This document shows positions 1 through 5,894 of a DNA stretch of 9,452 nt, in pieces. The notes under the pieces are model-generated. The model saw only the letters and a list, made by a program, of their open reading frames with translations, was not told the origin of the DNA and ran no database searches. Position numbers and translations under genes: made by a program. The DNA comes from an uncultured Bacteroidota bacterium (GTDB lineage: Bacteria > Bacteroidota > Bacteroidia > Flavobacteriales > Flavobacteriaceae), in the NCBI GenBank assembly GCA_903837025.1, contig CAILTC010000354.1, positions 1 through 9,452 of the forward strand, given 5' to 3'. Each line of letters starts with the position of its first letter. The stretch's first letter is position 1.

Positions 1-147
1 TAAATTATCTAATACTTCATCATCTACCTTTGATTTACCAGCAACGGCTTTAGTCAACTTTGAAAAGAAAGTTATTTTTGATTTTTCTAAACCTTTGTCT
101 AAGGTTTGCTTTTTCTCTGAAGAAAATATTTTTTTAAAAAAACTCAT
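1..147 (-). CDS. ftsY: Signal recognition particle receptor FtsY, N-terminal fragment (cut by window edge)
   Basis: Only the first 49 codons are present, and the frame runs off the left edge. The visible protein begins MSFFKKIFSSEKKQTLDKGL and continues with a KxxFFSKLTKAVAGKSKVDDEVLDNL-like stretch. That matches the start of the NG domain N-helix bundle in short Bacteroidota FtsY proteins, which lack the long acidic A-domain of E. coli. FtsY is the GTPase membrane receptor that docks the SRP-ribosome complex for co-translational membrane targeting; the GTPase motifs lie outside the window. The gene follows the DUF4295 gene, as is usual in Flavobacteriia, but a strong terminator stands between them, so it probably has its own promoter. 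Identity rests on a short fragment plus gene order. Confidence 0.85.
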   Translation of the reverse strand, partial: MSFFKKIFSSEKKQTLDKGLEKSKITFFSKLTKAVAGKSKVDDEVLDNL

Positions 148-204
148 TTTATATAGAATTTACAATAAAGGATTTACTAATAGACATTTAGAAATCATTA
201 GCCT

Positions 205-232
205 ATTATACTCAATAAAAAATTGACAGCAA
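205..232 (-). promoter_or_regulatory. Possible ftsY promoter
   Basis: Read on the minus strand, TTGCTG is followed after 16 bases by TATAAT, ending about 58 bases before the ftsY start and downstream of the terminator at 263-292. This looks like a generic sigma70 promoter rather than the Bacteroidota TAnnTTTG type (the -7 region reads TATAATAG). It is offered because ftsY needs a promoter behind the terminator. The match may be chance in AT-rich DNA. Confidence 0.3.
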
Positions 233-262
233 TCCATTTCTGACTGTAAATATAAAAAATAA

Positions 263-292
263 AAAAGCTACTTCCGAATGAAAGTAGCTTTT
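263..292 (-). terminator. Rho-independent terminator of the rpmB-rpmG-DUF4295 operon
   Basis: A perfect 11-bp inverted repeat (AAAAGCTACTT / AAGTAGCTTTT) encloses an 8-base loop. On the minus strand it begins about 20 bases after the DUF4295 stop codon and is followed by a T-rich run. It should end the ribosomal operon transcript before ftsY. Confidence 0.85.
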
Positions 293-312
293 CTATAAAA
301 TGCTTTTGTTAA

Positions 313-465
313 TTATTTCTTTTTCAAGAAACCATCAACCTCTTCAGGAGTCATAATTGATTCTACGAATGTATATGCACCTGTTTTTGGAGATTTCACC
401 ATTTTGATGGCTTTTGATAATCTCTTAGAAGATGTCTGTAACGATGCTACGGTTTTCTTTGCCAT
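313..465 (-). CDS. DUF4295 small basic protein (probable ribosomal protein bL38)
   Basis: A 50-residue lysine-rich protein starts MAKKTVASLQTSSKRLSKAI, contains a KSPKTGAYTFVES segment and ends in FLKKK. Its length, start and position directly behind rpmG and before ftsY match the DUF4295 family, which is restricted to Bacteroidota. From memory, and not checked here, a Flavobacterium johnsoniae ribosome structure assigned a protein of this type as an additional large-subunit protein named bL38. The basic composition and ribosomal operon fit that. The ATG at 463-465 lies 72 bases after the rpmG stop, and the strong terminator at 263-292 follows the gene. The family call is firm; the ribosomal role is recalled knowledge plus context. 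Confidence 0.85.
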   Translation of the reverse strand: MAKKTVASLQTSSKRLSKAIKMVKSPKTGAYTFVESIMTPEEVDGFLKKK

Positions 466-537
466 GATTCAAATGTTATTTGTTTTTTAAAAATTTCCAA
501 ATGGGATCATTTGAGAATTTTATAAAATCGCTAATTA

Positions 538-720
538 TTATTTAATTTCTTTGTGAACAGTTACTCTTTTCAAGATTGGATTAAATTTTTTAATCTCTAA
601 TCTGTCTGGAGTATTTTTTTTGTTCTTTGTTGTTATGTATCTTGAAGTTCCCGCAACACCTGATGTTTTGTGTTCAGTACATTCTAAAATTACCTGGATT
701 CTATTCCCTTTCTTTGCCAT
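538..720 (-). CDS. rpmG: 50S ribosomal protein L33 (bL33)
   Basis: This 60-residue basic protein begins [20 protein letters not shown] and contains [25 protein letters not shown] core residues, the signature of bL33. It is a small protein near the E site of the large ribosomal subunit. Only one cysteine (residue 14) is present, so this is the zinc-independent (C-minus) form, without the two CxxC pairs of zinc-binding L33. It lies 28 bases after rpmB on the same strand, with no promoter or terminator seen between them, so the two are co-transcribed. The DUF4295 gene follows 72 bases later. The ATG start is the family start. Confidence 0.97.
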   Translation of the reverse strand: MAKKGNRIQVILECTEHKTSGVAGTSRYITTKNKKNTPDRLEIKKFNPILKRVTVHKEIK

Positions 721-748
721 CTTGCTATTTTTTTATTTTGGAATAAGA

Positions 749-985
749 TTATTTAATAAATCCTTCTGACTTCGCTTTTTTCAAAACTGCAGCAATTCCA
801 TTTTTGTTAATTGTTTTTATCGTAGATGCTGCTACTCTTAGAGTAATCCATCTATCTTCTTCTGGAAGATAAAAACGCTTTTTAACTAAGTTTACAGAAA
901 ATTTTCTCTTAGTTTTATTCATAGCGTGAGAAACGTTATTTCCTACCATCGCTCTTTTACCTGTAAGGTCACAAACTCTTGACAT
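749..985 (-). CDS. rpmB: 50S ribosomal protein L28 (bL28)
   Basis: The 78-residue protein begins [20 protein letters not shown], the typical bL28 opening, followed by a basic NKTKRKF segment and the [19 protein letters not shown] core. The length is normal for the family. bL28 is a large-subunit protein that contacts 23S rRNA. It is the first gene of the operon rpmB-rpmG-DUF4295, and the promoter at 1022-1052 sits in the 72-base gap after cinA. No Shine-Dalgarno sequence is visible before the ATG, as is common in Bacteroidota. Confidence 0.97.
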   Translation of the reverse strand: MSRVCDLTGKRAMVGNNVSHAMNKTKRKFSVNLVKKRFYLPEEDRWITLRVAASTIKTINKNGIAAVLKKAKSEGFIK

Positions 986-1021
986 TATTGTTATCTTTTA
1001 TCGTTATTCAAAATCAGGGTG

Positions 1022-1052
1022 CAAAGAAAAGAAAAATAAACCTATTAACCAA
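1022..1052 (-). promoter_or_regulatory. rpmB: Promoter of the rpmB ribosomal operon
   Basis: On the minus strand, TTG (1050-1052) is followed after 20 bases by TTTCTTTG (1022-1029). This is one mismatch from the Bacteroidota consensus TTG-N19-21-TAnnTTTG. The predicted transcript starts about 30 bases upstream of the rpmB ATG. The -33 box begins only 5 bases after the cinA stop codon. Confidence 0.6.
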
Positions 1053-1057
1053 CAAAA

Positions 1058-2311
1058 TTATTGCAGATTTTTTAAAATTTCTTTTCGCAACATTTCCAAG
1101 CTCTTAATTACAGCCCTATCTATCACTTTCTCACGGGGTTGGCCAAAATTAAACTCTTCGACAATTATATTATTTGGCGTTGCCAATGCAATGAAAACAG
1201 CTCCAACCTCAGCATTTGTATCTCCTTTCGTCGGACCGGCATTTCCAGTTGTTGCAATTGCGTAATCGGTTTTCATTATGCTTTTTACGTTAATTGCCAT
1301 TTGTTTTGCCACTTCGGCACTCACCACCGAATGTTTTTTTATCAAATCTTCCGAAATTCCCAAGACCGAAATTTTAGTTTCTGTAGCATACGAAACCACA
1401 CTTCCTTTGAAATAATTTGAAGCCCCAGAAACCGATGTCAACAACTGAGCAATATTGCCACCTGTACAACTTTCGGCGGTTGAGACGGTTTTATTTTGTT
1501 GTTTCAAAAGATTCCCTACAACCGTTTCGAGCGTTTCGCCATCATCAAAACCTACAATAATATCGCCTATAATTTTCGTTAATGAAATTACATTCTCTTC
1601 GATGGATCTCTCTAATAATTCTTTATCTGTTCCTCTTGCCGAAAGTCGCAAACGCACACTTCCGGGATTTGGCAAATAAGCTAATTTGATGCAATCCGGT
1701 AAATTATCTTCCCAACTTTCTATTCTTTCGGCAACCATGCTTTCACCTTGACCGTAAGTAAGGATTGTTTTGTGAAGAATATAAGGGCGTTTGTATTCTC
1801 GAACGACTTTTGGAATGATTTCGTTTTCGACTAGATATTTCATTTCGAAAGGAACTCCCGGAAGCGAAATAAAGACTGTATTTTCTTTCTTCATCCACAT
1901 TCCTGGCGCGGTACCAACTTGGTTATGAAGTACGGTACATTTAGACGGAACGAGCGCTTGATCCTTATTAATTTGCGTAATGGTACGCTTATAAAATCCT
2001 TCGATTAGATGCGTAACATGCTTGAGAACAGCGTCATCAACAACCAACTCATCTTCGAAATAATCGCAGAAGGTTTTCTTGGTAACATCGTCTTTTGTCG
2101 GACCAAGTCCGCCTGTGATTATTACTAAATCAACTTTATTTTGTAGCTGGTTGAAGGTATCTAAAATATGTTGCTTGTTATCGCTTATGGAAATCATTTC
2201 ATGAACATCGACGCCAATTCGGTCTAATGATTTTGCTATAAAAGCAGAATTGGTATCGACAATTTGTCCTATTAGAATTTCATCGCCAATGGTTATTATG
2301 GTTGCTTTCAT
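1058..2311 (-). CDS. cinA: CinA family protein: competence/damage-inducible protein and nicotinamide-nucleotide amidase
   Basis: A full-length CinA of 417 residues. Residues 1-170 form a molybdopterin-binding-like (MoCF_biosynth/COG1058) domain with GDEIL at 10-14, GGLGPTKDD at 67-75 and LPGVPFEM at 150-157. A middle KH-like segment covers about 175-255. The C-terminal PncC-type amidase domain (about 260-415) carries TAESCTGG at 278-285 and [10 protein letters not shown] at 355-364. In characterised relatives the C-terminal part deamidates NMN and the N-terminal part hydrolyses ADP-ribose; I infer the same pyridine-nucleotide salvage/repair role here. The second motif reads TGNAGP where TGIAGP is more usual. 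No TAnnTTTG box is seen just upstream. The gene may rely on readthrough from the Hpt operon through the structured element at 2365-2514, or on a promoter I cannot recognise. Confidence 0.96.
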   Translation of the reverse strand: MKATIITIGDEILIGQIVDTNSAFIAKSLDRIGVDVHEMISISDNKQHILDTFNQLQNKVDLVIITGGLGPTKDDVTKKTFCDYFEDELVVDDAVLKHVTHLIEGFYKRTITQINKDQALVPSKCTVLHNQVGTAPGMWMKKENTVFISLPGVPFEMKYLVENEIIPKVVREYKRPYILHKTILTYGQGESMVAERIESWEDNLPDCIKLAYLPNPGSVRLRLSARGTDKELLERSIEENVISLTKIIGDIIVGFDDGETLETVVGNLLKQQNKTVSTAESCTGGNIAQLLTSVSGASNYFKGSVVSYATETKISVLGISEDLIKKHSVVSAEVAKQMAINVKSIMKTDYAIATTGNAGPTKGDTNAEVGAVFIALATPNNIIVEEFNFGQPREKVIDRAVIKSLEMLRKEILKNLQ

Positions 2312-2314
2312 TTG

Positions 2315-2342
2315 GAGGTTTGAAGTTAGAAGTTAGAGGTAT
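2315..2342. repeat. Heptanucleotide tract upstream of cinA
   Basis: Four consecutive 7-base units lie just upstream of the cinA start: GAGGTTT, GAAGTTA, GAAGTTA, GAGGTAT. The two middle units are identical. The tract occupies the presumed cinA 5' leader. Its core word TTAGAAGTTAG recurs on the opposite strand at the end of the glycosyltransferase gene (5871-5881), which suggests a shared repeat family. Confidence 0.6.
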
Positions 2343-2364
2343 TTCTGGTGATATTGAAATTTGA

Positions 2365-2514
2365 AATAGCCCTGATGGAAGAGGAAAGCTTTTTGCGGGA
2401 AATTACTATTTTTTCTAAATAAAAAAGAGCGACCAACGGAAGCTCCTTTTTTATTTTTTTTTAGAAAAAAAGTAATTTTCAAAAAAACTTGAAACATACA
2501 GCAGGAATAGCTTC
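2365..2514 (-). other. Long structured intergenic element (possible repeated flavobacterial RNA/DNA element)
   Basis: Between the Hpt gene and cinA lies a large imperfect palindrome. AAATTACT (2400-2407) pairs with AGTAATTT (2471-2478), TCTAAA (2414-2419) with TTTAGA (2460-2465), and the terminator stem 2421-2430 with 2442-2452. The outer flanks are AATAGCCCTGATGGAAG (2365-2381) and CAGCAGGAATAGC (2499-2511), which are not simple complements of each other. From memory, flanks and a central GGAGCTTCCGTTGGTCGCTC word like these recur between genes in Flavobacterium genomes, so I suspect a dispersed element. Whether it matches a catalogued family such as the Flavo-1 motif cannot be told here. 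Its outer end touches the Hpt stop codon. Confidence 0.55.
2421..2452 (-). terminator. Terminator downstream of the Hpt gene
   Basis: The stem AAAAAAGAGC / GCTCCTTTTTT contains one bulged C and encloses an 11-base loop. T-rich DNA flanks it on both strands, so it may act in both directions. On the minus strand it lies about 60 bases after the Hpt stop and forms the tip of the larger palindrome at 2365-2514. Confidence 0.7.
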
Positions 2515-2859
2515 TTACAAATCGAAATCTTTTTTCAATTCTTTGACAGCCTCGCTGACTTGATTCTTAACGCTCTTGAATGTTTCTTTTATTTCTTTCT
2601 TCTCACCTTCGGCTTTTGTCCAAGCTTCGATTTGAAGAATTTCTTCAAAAGCCACTTTTAAACCAAGCAAATCGAGTGTTGGCTTAACTTTGTGCGCATA
2701 AGCATAAGCATGTTTATGATCTTTCTTTTTGATTCCTTCCTTTATTTGAAGTAAATCTTCGGGAACTTCTGTAACAAATAAAGTGACAATTTGTATAACA
2801 AATTCCGGGTCGTTATCTGAAAGTGCGTACACTTTTGCTAGGTTGTAATGTAAAGCCAT
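2515..2859 (-). CDS. Hpt-domain phosphotransfer protein
   Basis: This 114-residue, all-helical-looking protein is a single Hpt domain. The phosphorylation motif is AHKVKPTLDLLGL, with the predicted phospho-acceptor His56 followed by the usual Lys and the small/hydrophobic run of the HxxKPxxxxxG pattern. The N-terminus (DNDPEFVIQIVTLFVTEVPEDL) resembles the first two helices of free-standing Hpt proteins. Such proteins shuttle phosphoryl groups between receiver domains in multistep phosphorelays in the cytoplasm. It starts 5 bases after the FAH-hydrolase stop codon, so it is the last gene of the operon, followed by the terminator at 2421-2452. No kinase or response regulator gene is adjacent, so its partner is unknown. 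Confidence 0.88.
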   Translation of the reverse strand: MALHYNLAKVYALSDNDPEFVIQIVTLFVTEVPEDLLQIKEGIKKKDHKHAYAYAHKVKPTLDLLGLKVAFEEILQIEAWTKAEGEKKEIKETFKSVKNQVSEAVKELKKDFDL

Positions 2860-2864
2860 TAAAG

Positions 2865-3476
2865 TTATTTTATTTGTATCCTAAATAGTTTATTTCCTTC
2901 TAAAAACCCTTCTAAAACATCTTCTGTTTTCACAGCTGCAACTCCTTCTGGCGTTCCTGTGAAAATAATATCGCCAATTTTAAGGGTGAAATATTGCGAT
3001 ACGAAAGAAATCAGTTCATCAATTTTCCACAACATGTGACTTGTATTGCCTTTTTGAACGGTTTTATTATTATTTGTTAATTCAAAAGTAATATTTTCCA
3101 TCGAATTAAATTGACTTTTTGGTAAAAAATCTCCAATTACAGCCGAACCATCAAACGCTTTCGCCTTCTCCCACGGCAATCCTTTTGCCTTCAATTGATC
3201 TTGAAGATCACGTGCTGTAAAGTCAATTCCTACGCTTATTTCATCATAATATTTATGAGCAAACTTGGCGTCGATATATTTGCCAACCTTGTTGATTCGA
3301 ACAATTATTTCAATTTCGTGATGAATTTCATTTGAAAATTCAGGAATCACAAAAGGATGTTGCTTGAGCAAAATTGCCGAATCGGGTTTCATAAAAACAA
3401 CAGGCTCCGAAGGTCGTTCGTTTTGCAACTCTTGAATATGATTGACATAATTCCTACCAATGCAGATGATTTTCAT
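2865..3476 (-). CDS. Fumarylacetoacetate hydrolase (FAH) family protein, FAHD1/YcgM-like
   Basis: The 203-residue protein fits the short, single-domain FAH-family members. It has GRNY at 7-10, the metal ligands Glu54 and Glu56 in HHEIEIIV, Asp85 in GIDFTARDLQ, the active-site segment PWEKAKAFDGSAVIG at 101-115, and TGTPEGV at 173-179. Characterised relatives of this size bind Mg or Mn and act as acylpyruvate hydrolases, oxaloacetate decarboxylases or oxaloacetate tautomerases. The exact substrate cannot be read from sequence. It is in the middle of the exonuclease-FAH-Hpt operon, 72 bases behind the exonuclease, and the gap is filled by a 7-base-period tract. Neighbours give no clear pathway hint. 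Confidence 0.92.
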   Translation of the reverse strand: MKIICIGRNYVNHIQELQNERPSEPVVFMKPDSAILLKQHPFVIPEFSNEIHHEIEIIVRINKVGKYIDAKFAHKYYDEISVGIDFTARDLQDQLKAKGLPWEKAKAFDGSAVIGDFLPKSQFNSMENITFELTNNNKTVQKGNTSHMLWKIDELISFVSQYFTLKIGDIIFTGTPEGVAAVKTEDVLEGFLEGNKLFRIQIK

Positions 3477-3482
3477 TCTTTT

Positions 3483-3552
3483 CAGATTTCGGGTAGCGGG
3501 TATCAGGTTTCAGGTTGCAATATGCTATCTAAAACCTGCAATCTGCTACTAT
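3483..3552. repeat. Degenerate heptanucleotide tract with inverted symmetry
   Basis: The gap between the exonuclease and FAH genes divides cleanly into ten 7-base units: CAGATTT, CGGGTAG, CGGGTAT, CAGGTTT, CAGGTTG, CAATATG, CTATCTA, AAACCTG, CAATCTG, CTACTAT. The left and right halves are also complementary in one register: GTAGC (3493-3497) with GCTAC (3545-3549), and CAGGTTT (3504-3510) with AAACCTG (3532-3538). It could fold as a hairpin in the intercistronic RNA. It overlaps the exonuclease stop codon and lacks a following T-run, so it is not a standard terminator. Confidence 0.6.
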
Positions 3553-4319
3553 TTAGTATTTAATTTTCTAAGTTTAATTGCCGTTAAAACTTTCTTAGTA
3601 TATAACGGAAAATCTGCGTTTTGAATCCAGCTGAAATAACCTGGTTCTGTTTCGAGAACCTTATCTACTTTTACGCCCTTGTGTTTTCCGAAGTTAAAAA
3701 TTTCGTCTCCTTCTTCATCAAAAGCAATCATTCCTGCAAAATCGGCTATTTTTTTTCGGGTTGTAAATTCAGAAAGCAATTTCATGTCATTTTCCAATTC
3801 TGGATAACGATCTAATTGCGCTTTCATAATCTCGTAAGTCGCCATGGTATCAGCCTCGGCAGAATGTGCGTTTTCGAGACTTTGACCGCAATAAAATTTT
3901 AAGGCAGCGCTCAATGTTCGTTCTTCTTTTTTATGAAAGATCGTTTGCACATCGACTGAAACTCGGTTTTTCATATCAAAATCGACTCCAGCACGAAGCA
4001 ATTCTTCAGCCAATAACGGTATATCAAAACGATCCGAATTATAGCCTGCCAAATCCGAATCCCTAATCATATTGTAAACCTGCGAAGCCAATTCTTTGAA
4101 TGTGGGTTCGTTAGCTACTTTTTCATCACTGATTTTATGAATCGCAGTAGATTGTGGTGGAATTGGAATTGTTGGATTGACCAACCACGTTTTACTTTCT
4201 TTATTTCCGTTGGGAAAAACTTTGAAGATTGCTATTTCGACAATTCTATCTTTGGCGACATCAATCCCAGTGGTTTCAAGGTCAAAAAAGCAAATTGGTT
4301 TATTGAGTTTAAGTTCCAT
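3549..4319 (-). CDS. DnaQ-like DEDD-family 3'-5' exonuclease with ExoX-like C-terminal domain
   Basis: The 256-residue protein has an RNase T/DnaQ exonuclease fold. ExoI is FFDLETTG with Asp13 and Glu15, ExoII is GYNSDRFDIPLL with Asp99, and ExoIII is HSAEADTMAT with His152 and Asp157, making it a DEDDh enzyme. After residue 200 a second small segment, FNFGKHKGVKVDKVLETEPGYFSW (about 208-231), resembles the C-terminal domain of exodeoxyribonuclease X-like proteins. Such enzymes trim DNA or RNA 3' ends in repair or proofreading; the exact substrate is not evident. The catalytic set is complete. It heads the operon with the FAH and Hpt genes, and a perfect -7 box lies 19 bases upstream of the ATG. 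Confidence 0.93.
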   Translation of the reverse strand: MELKLNKPICFFDLETTGIDVAKDRIVEIAIFKVFPNGNKESKTWLVNPTIPIPPQSTAIHKISDEKVANEPTFKELASQVYNMIRDSDLAGYNSDRFDIPLLAEELLRAGVDFDMKNRVSVDVQTIFHKKEERTLSAALKFYCGQSLENAHSAEADTMATYEIMKAQLDRYPELENDMKLLSEFTTRKKIADFAGMIAFDEEGDEIFNFGKHKGVKVDKVLETEPGYFSWIQNADFPLYTKKVLTAIKLRKLNTK

Positions 4320-4337
4320 TTAAAATTTTTAGAATGA

Positions 4338-4345
4338 CAAATATA
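4338..4345 (-). promoter_or_regulatory. -7 promoter element of the exonuclease-FAH-Hpt operon
   Basis: On the minus strand the octamer TATATTTG is a perfect match to the Bacteroidota -7 consensus TAnnTTTG and ends 18 bases before the ATG. No TTG is present at the expected -33 distance, so the call rests on the -7 box and its position. The predicted 5' leader is only about 12 bases. Confidence 0.55.
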
Positions 4346-4399
4346 TAATTTTGAGGTTACTGTTTATCGATTATTTGAAAAGTTTTAGACAAAAATCAA

Positions 4400-4433
4400 A
4401 AAACCCAACGAGCCTTTAAAACTGTTGGGTTTT
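4400..4433 (-). terminator. Rho-independent terminator of the E2 gene
   Basis: A perfect 10-bp stem (AAAACCCAAC / GTTGGGTTTT) encloses a 14-base loop. On the minus strand it begins 22 bases after the E2 stop and is followed by TTTTTTGATTTTTG. It isolates the E2 gene from the exonuclease operon. Confidence 0.88.
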
Positions 4434-4455
4434 CTCTATTTTTATATCGTATCGA

Positions 4456-5763
4456 TTAGAAATTTCTATCCACATCAAATGCTTCTAAGTATTCGGCAAC
4501 CCGTTTTACGAAGCTTCCGCCCAAGGCACCATCTACAACCCGATGGTCGTAACTGTGCGAAAGAAACATTTTTTGACGGATTCCGATAAAATCACCTTCG
4601 GGAGTTTCAATTACCGCAGGCACTTTTCGGATGGCACCAAGAGCAAGAATTCCCACTTGTGGTTGATTTATTATTGGCGTTCCAAAAACGCTTCCAAAAG
4701 TCCCTACATTTGTTACCGTATAAGTTCCGCCTTGTGTATCATCTGGTTTTAGCTTGCCTATTTTGGCACGATTTCCTAGATCATTCACAGCTTTGGCCAT
4801 TCCTACCAAATTCAATTGATCCGCATTTTTGATAACAGGAACAATCAGGTTTCCGTTGGGCAATGATGCCGCCATTCCAAGGTTTATATTTTTCTTTTTG
4901 ATAATAAAATCACCGTCAACAGCAATGTTCATCATCGGAAAATCTTTCAACGCTTTGGCAACAGCCTCCATAAAAATTGGCGTATACGTTAACTTCTCAC
5001 CTTCTCTTTTTTCGAAATCGAATTTGACTTTATCTCGCCATTTTACAATATTGGTTACATCGACTTCGATAAAGGATTGCACGTGCGCCGATGTTTGTAT
5101 AGATGCCACCATATAACCAGAAATCAGCTTGCGCATTCGATCCATTTCTATGATTTCGTCGCCACCGTTCAAAGAGGTGGTTGCGGGCTGCGGCTTAGGA
5201 GTTACAGGTTGTGATGGAATAGCTACTTTCACAGCTTCTACAACACTTGGCACATCAGTACTTCTATTTTTTATGTAATTTAAAATATCTTCTTTGGTTA
5301 CTCTTCCTTCTTTTCCCGAACCTAAAATAGTATCTAATTCCGCAAGCGAAATCCCTTCTTCCTTGGCGATATTTTTGACCAATGGCGATAAGAATTTTTC
5401 AGAATCGGAAAAATTAATCGGTGCAGCAACTGCTTCTTTAGCTACTTCTATTGTTTTTTCAATTGCCGCAACTTCAACAGGTACAACAACTTCTTGTTTC
5501 GTAGTTTTCAGAACAGCATCAGCATCGGTTTCGATAATAGCAATCGTTTGACCAACTTTAACCAAATCATCTTTGCCGAATAATTGTTCAACCAAAACAC
5601 CCGAAACCTCGCTTGGCACTTCACTATCCACCTTATCGGTTGCGATTTCTAGTACAGCTTCATCGGCTTCGATTTTGTCGCCAACTTGTTTCAACCAATT
5701 TGTGATGGTCGCTTCCGCAACACTTTCTCCCATTTTTGGAAGTTTTAATTCAAATCTTGCCAT
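4456..5763 (-). CDS. Dihydrolipoamide acyltransferase (E2), branched-chain 2-oxoacid dehydrogenase type
   Basis: A complete 435-residue E2. The single lipoyl domain (2-80) has the lipoylated Lys44 in EIATDKVDSEV. A variable, Ala/Val-rich linker follows, then a peripheral subunit-binding domain (about 124-165, LSPLVKNIAKEEGI ... GRVTKEDILNYI), a Pro/Gln-rich linker (168-200) and the catalytic acyltransferase domain (203-432) with His407 and Asp411 in SYDHRVVDG. E2 transfers acyl groups from E1 to CoA at the core of a 2-oxoacid dehydrogenase complex. The N-terminal MGESVAEATITNWLK wording resembles flavobacterial branched-chain (BkdC-type) E2s rather than OdhB or pyruvate E2, so I favour that, with moderate confidence on substrate. 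It has its own -7 box and terminator; no E1 or E3 gene is next to it. Confidence 0.93.
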   Translation of the reverse strand: MARFELKLPKMGESVAEATITNWLKQVGDKIEADEAVLEIATDKVDSEVPSEVSGVLVEQLFGKDDLVKVGQTIAIIETDADAVLKTTKQEVVVPVEVAAIEKTIEVAKEAVAAPINFSDSEKFLSPLVKNIAKEEGISLAELDTILGSGKEGRVTKEDILNYIKNRSTDVPSVVEAVKVAIPSQPVTPKPQPATTSLNGGDEIIEMDRMRKLISGYMVASIQTSAHVQSFIEVDVTNIVKWRDKVKFDFEKREGEKLTYTPIFMEAVAKALKDFPMMNIAVDGDFIIKKKNINLGMAASLPNGNLIVPVIKNADQLNLVGMAKAVNDLGNRAKIGKLKPDDTQGGTYTVTNVGTFGSVFGTPIINQPQVGILALGAIRKVPAVIETPEGDFIGIRQKMFLSHSYDHRVVDGALGGSFVKRVAEYLEAFDVDRNF

Positions 5764-5800
5764 ATTGTTACCTATGAAGGCGGTTTTAGTTTTCTGCTTG

Positions 5801-5808
5801 CAAAATTA
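5801..5808 (-). promoter_or_regulatory. -7 promoter element of the E2 gene
   Basis: On the minus strand TAATTTTG matches TAnnTTTG perfectly, 37 bases upstream of the E2 ATG. The TTG expected about 20 bases further upstream is not visible. It supports independent transcription of the E2 gene. Confidence 0.5.
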
Positions 5809-5852
5809 GTGATTATTTTTAGTTATTGGCTGCTAATTGATAGTTTTTGGAT

Positions 5853-5894
5853 AAATCTCAAATCTCAAAACTAACTTCTAAAATCTGAAATCTT
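5853..5894. repeat. Heptanucleotide tract overlapping the glycosyltransferase 3' end
   Basis: Six consecutive 7-base units: AAATCTC, AAATCTC, AAAACTA, ACTTCTA, AAATCTG, AAATCTT. The tract runs from the intergenic gap through the stop codon of the glycosyltransferase and encodes most of its last residues (KISDFRS). It shares the word CTAACTTCTAA with the cinA-upstream tract read on the other strand. Confidence 0.6.

Noticed and set aside
1139..1679. Plus-strand ORFs of 93 and 74 codons opposite cinA
   Set aside because: They are antisense to a complete, well-conserved cinA and encode no recognisable domain.
2312..2514. A small protein-coding gene in the gap upstream of cinA
   Set aside because: No convincing ORF; the space is accounted for by the structured element and the heptad tract.
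3493..3549. Rho-independent terminator between the exonuclease and FAH genes
   Set aside because: There is dyad symmetry, but several mismatches, a 21-base loop and no T-run afterwards; it is described as a repeat tract instead.
3357..4337. Plus-strand ORFs opposite the FAH and exonuclease genes
   Set aside because: Shadows of genes whose catalytic motifs are intact on the minus strand.
4543..5809. Several plus-strand ORFs of 69 to 95 codons opposite the E2 gene
   Set aside because: Low-complexity mirror frames of a conserved coding sequence, with no start signals or domains.
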